Under the pieces are notes generated by a model that saw only the letters and a program-made list of their open reading frames with translations, made no database searches and was not told the DNA's origin. Source: Helicostylum pulchrum (lineage: Eukaryota; Mucoromycota; Mucoromycetes; Mucorales; Mucoraceae). Taken from it: a stretch of 64,000 bases of DNA. The stretch's first letter is position 1. Each line of letters opens with the position of its first letter. The position numbers and the translations under genes were made by a program. The stretch spans positions 124,001 to 188,000 of the forward strand of contig JAIXMO010000006.1 of NCBI GenBank assembly GCA_025677825.1. Reading direction: 5' to 3'. Of this stretch, positions 58,735-64,000 are shown one piece after another.

Positions 58735-61305
58735 TTAATGGGAACTACCGCTCGTTAATTTAGAAATAGTGAAAACGCCTAAAATAACGACACCCAAAAA
58801 TGTAATTGCAGCAGGCAAAAGTAACTCTTGTGGAATTGGTAAACTGTATTCAGCAGGTAAATCTTTTTTCAGATTTTGATTAGGCAAAGAGCGTTTCTTT
58901 TTTGGTTTAGCAACAACGACAACTTCTTCTTCTTCTTCTTCTTCCTCTTGTTCTTCTTCGTCGTCTTCTTTAATATCACTTAGAGGATTTTCATCTATAT
59001 TATATCCTTGTGTAGTTGGTTGACTAGCAGGTACATCCATTGTATTTAGAAGCGAATTAGCCAACTGCTGCTGATGAAGTACTTGTCTCTGCTGTATTTT
59101 TTTATCCTGTTCTTCCTTTTGTTGTTGTTTTAATAACTGTTGTTCCGCAACAGCATCAGCTAAAGAATCATGTACAAACAATCTGACCCGATCCAATCCT
59201 GATTTTCTCGCCAACTGAACAGAATCGGCTAAATCTGAATCACAGGTCATTAACACTTGATCATTTTCATCGTCCAAATAAGCTACTGTTAACCAATCCT
59301 CGTCTTTATCCTGTTCTTTTCCTACAGCGATATAGGATTGTGAAATAGATAAATGCTCTACCATGATCTTTTGTTGAATCACTTGCAATAGTGCTTGAAA
59401 GTCGGTTCCTTCGTGACGGAACCGGTGTGTCTTGTTACCGTAGTTGAATTTAAATGAAAATGTGTTACCTTGCATTGGGTTGGATGAAATGGTGGATCGA
59501 TTATCGTCTTGTATAACAGACGCAGAGTCGCCAGGGCAGAGCTCAGCGTAACCTAATCCTAAGCCTGTATATGTAGGCGCGTGTCCAGGTAATGAAGAAT
59601 TCATATTAACGGTTGAATGATCATATTGCGGTGAAGAAGGGTGGTGGAACATGTGTGAATTGGCTGCTTGAGAAAGTGAATCTGAAATAGCTGATTCCGT
59701 CTCGGTTGGATCAGCTGCTGCAATACTGCTCCAAAACTTGCCACCGTCACCTTGGTTTCCTTCAATACCGTTGATCTTTTTTATTATTAAGCCTGTTAGT
59801 ATTTTATCTTGTACCTGCATATATATATATATATATACTTTGTTTTTGCTTTACCTGCTCAAGTGTAGCGTATGTTAAACGAAGTACATCAATTAATCCA
59901 ACAATATTTCTATCTTCATCCAATACAGGTAAATTAAGGTAATGACCATCTAAAATAAAACAAAAAAAATCGTGTGACTTTTTTTTAGTACACACACCAG
60001 TTTGAATCTATTTTTATCTTTTTATTTACTTACCGTGCATTTTCTTTAAAGCCTCTAAAATACTTGTAGTAGGTAAAGCAGTATCAGGATGAGGTGTCAT
60101 TACACGCACAACGGAACAATTATCTGGTGCGAGACCAGCTGCAATTACACGTAAAACAATGTCTTTTGACTAGTAGCAAAATAAAAATAAAAATAAGGTT
60201 TAGAATAAAATAAGGAGACAAAATGATTATTTTAGTTACCGTGAAAATACCAGCTAATCCACCATGGTCCATAACAAGTACAGCAGTTGTATGATGCTCC
60301 TTCATTAATTTAGCTACTTCACGTACCTGAGCCTTTACAGCTACTTGAACAGGACCAGCGTGGTCAAGTACAGTTGTTAAATCAGGGCAAGACATTTTTT
60401 CACGTAGTGCGTCCATATACTGAACGAATTGCACAGGACTATTTGCCCATTCTCTTTCTACACCCTCTAATGCATCATACAGCTTACGTGAAGATCCGTA
60501 TGCTTTTTCCATCTTGTGTAATGCTTCATAAATACATTTTGTTATATCAAGTAAACCAAATATATCTCCTTCTTCGTTACAAACAGGCTATTTTTTTGGG
60601 AATTAGTTTTTTTTTTTTTTTTTTATCGGATGATTTATAATATAAAACTTTACCAAGTGACGGAATCCACGAGACACCATTAAATTTAAAGCGTCTTGTG
60701 CAGACGTATCAGCAGTTACACACATTGGATTTTTAGTCATAATATCCGCAACCGTAGTAGATCTATTACGAATTGATTAGATACTATTAAATAAATACTA
60801 TTATAATTTATTTTACCTTGCATCTAAATTATCTGCAACTACTCTGTAAGCCAAATCTTTTGCAGTAAAGATACCGCTTAAATGCTCTTCATCATCTACA
60901 ACTAATACGCAATCACTTCTTTTTGCAGCCATCAATTGAGCCGCTTCAATTACCAGAATAGTTTCTCTTACAGTAAGAGCTTGTGCAGGTCGGAGAGCAG
61001 AAACTGTACCTGCAATCTTTTTCGTTTGTTTAATACGTGTTGAACCTCCTCTCTTTTTTAACAATTGATCCTCAATCTTTTTACGAATAGCCTTTTTTTA
61101 AAAAAGTGTTAAATTTTTTTTTTCTTTTCAACATTGGCAAAAAAAAAAAGTAAATCTCTTTTACCTCATCCTTTTTAGATTGACGTTGTCGACTAGACAC
61201 AGATAACATTTCAGCGTCTGTATTGGATTGAACTACTGTCGTGCTTGTGCTTATGGAGCTTGAAGGTCTACCAGGTTTGTTTTTATTAGGCGATACAACA
61301 GACAT
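58735..61305 (-). CDS. CBS-PB1 domain protein with C-terminal membrane anchor
   Basis: Starts at MSVVSPNKNKPGRPSSSIST (ATG 61305-61303); about seven exons. After a basic N-terminus come four CBS motifs in two Bateman pairs: VSALRPAQALTVRETILVIE with GIFTAKDLAYRVVAD; ADIMTKNPMCVTADTSAQDA with LLDITKCIYEAL; the third with VREVAKLMKEHHTTAVLVMD, GIFT and KDIVLRVIAAGL; the fourth with VVRVMTPHPDTALPTTSILE and VGLIDVLRLTYATLEQ. A PB1 domain (about 59450-59170) reads FKFNYGNKTHRFRHEGTDFQ to DWLTVAYLDDENDQVLMTCD. Gln- and Glu-rich linkers and a basic PKKKR segment precede a hydrophobic C-terminal helix (LLLPAAITFLGVVILGVFTI) nine residues from the end. CBS pairs bind adenine nucleotides and PB1 mediates protein contacts. 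The architecture matches fission yeast Mug70-type proteins; the function is poorly known. Confidence 0.88.
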
Positions 61306-62595
61306 TTTTTTTTAATTCAACAAAGTTTATATATGAAAAGAAAGGGAGAAAAAGGAAAAAAGAGAAAAAGTTTTTTTTTTATAAATTGTAATCTCCACCC
61401 CCCTCCACCCCTTTGAAAATAAAAGACGTACACACATGTTTTTGAGTACAAAAAGATTGTGTTTTTTATTGGACGACTTTGTCTTTCCCCTCCCCCCCCC
61501 CCCTTTTTCTCCCGACAAATGATAAAATAAAGGCTTACCTTTTTTTTGTTTCCTTTCTTCTTTTTTTTTTAAGAAAAAGAAAAGAAAAAGGAAAAGAAAA
61601 AGAGAAAAAGGGAAAAAGGGAAACATTTTTTTTCATAGCAAACTATTTGGAAATAATTATCCTCTATCAGCTGAAAACCCATTATCAGAAATCTTAAACA
61701 ACAACAAGCAGTGTATCACCTTGGTTTTAGACTTTTCTTATTGTTATATGGTGTTACTGGAGACGTTTGACACACACACAAAAAAGCTTAGTACTATATT
61801 TTTTTTAAGCCCAAAAGTTAATGTGTCAGGTCCCCAAGCTAAAAAAAAAAAAGTATTATACATTTTTTTCAAAAAAGACGCACCTCTTTAAAAAAGTGTT
61901 TCATATGAGTCGTAAACTTTTCGCCTCTCCCCCACATTCTGGCTTTTAAAAAAGGTACCTTAAAAAAAAAAAGACGTTCGCTAAGCGACTTTGTTCCTTC
62001 CAGGCACTCTTTTTTTTTCGCTGTAACATCGATTGATAACTTTTCTCACAGTTTTTGTGTTGCTGTAAAGTCGGCAAATGTGATAATTTATAATACCTGC
62101 ACGAAAATAAAGGTATATGCATGATTACCTCATATCTACTATGATACTATCAAATGGCTCTAGTGTTTTTTTAACACACACACATACACACGCACACACA
62201 CACACACACACAATTCGTGTTACACACAGCTTGAAAAAATAAACTTGCTAGTCATCGCGTCGCACAAACAACAAAATATGTTCCGCATAGATCCAAAAAG
62301 ATGAACTGATAGAATTGCGTTTATATGTTCAATTGATTGAATTCAGTAACTAGTTTTTTTTAAAAAAAATAAAAAAAAGTTATCTTTGTATGTGTATCAA
62401 TTGAACTATTTTATGTATTAAGAAACAAGTTGTACCATCTCCAAAAAAAAAAATATATGTGTATACACGTGTGTGACTCGCATCAGTTTAGTTATGATAC
62501 TATTATTTATTAGGGGGCGAGTTTTTTTTTTTTCATCGTTTTTTTTTCCTATACTTTTATTTTATTTTTATTTTGTAGCAGTATAAATAAGCAGC
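61306..62595. other. Divergent promoter region, no gene seen
   Basis: About 1.3 kb between divergent genes with a C run (61490-61502), many A/T runs and a CA microsatellite (62174-62212). The segment just upstream of 62596 is T-rich with a TATA-like tataaataag. Confidence 0.5.
62174..62212. repeat. (CA)n microsatellite
   Basis: Imperfect CA repeat of about 39 nt in the promoter region of the Sip5-like gene. Confidence 0.85.
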
Positions 62596-63669
62596 ATGGG
62601 CACTACCTGTTCCAAAATGAAGGTGCTAAATACAGGGCTTACAGTTCTAGATCATGGTTCGTTAATTCCACAAGGCATCTATACTGCTGATGTTGACTAT
62701 GATACCAATATTGTACGTGCTTTAATTCGCAAAGGGCAGCTAGCTCCTTTCTACGACGGTAAAAAGAATGATAATAATTAATCAATACTCTGGCAAATAC
62801 TAATACATAAATATATGTAGGTTCTACTGAACCGTGTATTAATAATAAGAAATTATCTTTTAAAACAGAATGTCCAATTTGCTTTTTGGTAAAAAAAAAA
62901 AAGAAAACAAAAGTACAGTTGTGTGTGTGTGTATATTAATCAAACGTTAATTCAGTATAGTTTTATCCCTCCAAAATGAATAGAACAAGGTGTTGCGATA
63001 AATCGATTTGTACAGAGTGCTTTTTACAACTCAGAAGATCTGCTTCTTCTCCGCTGGTTCCTGCTGTTTGCCCGTTTTGTGTGCAACCAAATTTAGGCGT
63101 ACTTTATGTGCCTCCTGCTTGGAGTAAACATTACAATGTAAAATACGCACGTAATATATGTATGTGTGTATATATTTAACTTACAAAAAAAAAATATATA
63201 TAGGCCTTTAAAAAGAGACGATCGGATTTATTTATTGACGATAACGATATGAATAGAAGAAAATGGAAATTGGAACCAGACGATCCCGATGTAGTGCTTG
63301 TAGGTTAGTACATACACTGCAAAAAAAAGGGGGGCATACACAGAAAAAAAAAAAAAAAAAAGTAATTTTTAACATATTCGTGTGTATGTATTATTATTAG
63401 ACAGGATAAGACCAAGATGGGAAGAAATGCTAGAGGAAAGAAGGTCTTCGGCTGTAGGCACAACGCGTAGAAGAAGGGTGCAATTAAATAATGGAGAACC
63501 TATCACTGGCAGTAGAAGACGAAGAAGATCTTCTAGACATGCACTCTCGTTACATCATGATAATAGCAGTAACAATACAATTTATGATACATTTGCTGAT
63601 ATGGATCTGGAAGATGTTTTTGTGATGGAAGCGATTCGTTTATCACTAGTTAATAATAACAATACTTAA
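62596..63669 (+). CDS. SIP5: Sip5-family zinc-finger protein
   Basis: Five exons. It starts MGTTCSKMKVLNTG; Gly2 with Cys5 is a typical myristoylation plus palmitoylation start. The first block, LIPQGIYTADVDYDTNIVRA and LIRKGQLAPFYDG, matches the Sip5 N-terminal motif in which an Asp-rich strand precedes an APFY sequence. A split RING-like zinc finger follows over three exons: TECPICFL, YSFIPPKMNRTRCCDKSICT, ECFLQLRR and VCPFCVQPNLGVLYVPPAW. The C-terminus is basic (SRRRRRSSRH) and ends with an acidic/hydrophobic helix (DMDLEDVFVMEAIRLSL) resembling a ubiquitin-interacting motif. Yeast Sip5 was found as an interactor of the Snf1 kinase and the Reg1/Glc7 phosphatase; its biochemical role is uncertain. 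All exon joins keep the frame through CCDKSICTEC, so the gene looks intact. Confidence 0.85.
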
Positions 63670-64000
63670 TATATAATTATATCCCCCCCTCTCTCTTTAA
63701 CACCTTATACTTAATAAATAATAAACAGCCATCACAATTTTTTTTTTAAAAAAAAAGAAGCGGGGGTAGTACATGGAATCGTATTTCGGGTGTCGGATGT
63801 AAGCCGTAAAAACCAAGATTCTTTGTTATTCTATTAGCCAAAAACAGATTGCATCCAATAAGAAGGGGTATTTTATTATAAATTAAAAAGGTTTTTTAAA
63901 AAAGAGAGAAAAAAAAAAAAAGAAAAAAAAAGGGAATATCAATATAATATATACACTATAATAAAGAGAGAGAGAGGGGGGATAAATCTAATATGTAAAA
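63670..64000. other. 3' flank, no gene seen
   Basis: AT-rich sequence after the Sip5-like gene with A runs and a GA repeat near the window end (63963-63980). No supported gene. Confidence 0.5.

Overview
The window is nuclear DNA of a filamentous fungus, most likely an early-diverging Mucoromycete. It is strongly AT-rich, genes are split by many short GT..AG introns (about 50-100 nt), and long A/T homopolymers are common. Several genes are typical of fungi outside the Dikarya: an SMG1-type PIK-related kinase, a DP subunit of E2F/DP, an Orb6/Cbk1 kinase and a Sip5-family protein. Decayed transposase-like genes of types I associate with Mucoromycetes are also present. No rRNA, tRNA, CRISPR array or intact mobile element was recognised.

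Layout. 0-4.3 kb: a coiled-coil protein of unknown function (5' end probably outside the window), a possible 70-residue basic protein, and a tetraspanin on the minus strand. 4.3-7.4 kb: gene-poor DNA with a decayed transposase-like gene. 7.4-14.3 kb: an F-box/kelch protein (-), a Zn2Cys6 transcription factor (+) and an EI24/Rrt8-like membrane protein (-). 14.3-18.2 kb: gene-poor, with a Tc1/IS630-type transposase relic and a pair of direct repeats. 18.2-24.8 kb: a FYVE protein, a polyQ NDR-family kinase and a Dma1-like FHA-RING ubiquitin ligase, all plus strand. 24.9-30.8 kb: an HD-domain hydrolase, a leucine-rich-repeat protein with two PP1-docking motifs and an intronless pyruvate decarboxylase, all minus strand. 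33.3-36.1 kb: three ML-domain (NPC2-like) lipid-binding genes, the third broken, with a short relic of a pyruvate decarboxylase gene between copies two and three. 36.3-39 kb: a second transposase-like relic, a perfect palindrome and a possible broken gene. 39.4-54.4 kb: phosducin-like protein 2 (+), SMG1 (+), an Arf-GAP of the Glo3 type (-) and a SYLF-SH3 protein (+). 56.7-63.7 kb: transcription factor DP (-), a four-CBS/PB1 membrane protein (-) and a Sip5-like protein (+).

Most intact genes are housekeeping or cell-growth functions: polarity and septation (Orb6-like kinase, Dma1-like ligase), membrane traffic (FYVE protein, Arf-GAP, SYLF-SH3), cell-cycle transcription (DP) and mRNA quality control (SMG1). 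They are not organised as a pathway cluster. The points most worth a second look are the compact SMG1, the SILK+RVxF leucine-rich-repeat protein, the ML-gene cluster showing gene birth and decay with the decarboxylase fragment, the 14-nt micro-exon in the SYLF gene, and the concentration of 20-34 nt A/T runs inside introns, two of which directly abut the 3' splice site. Exon structures were read by eye from splice signals and frame continuity; where the exon lengths add up to a whole number of codons this is stated.
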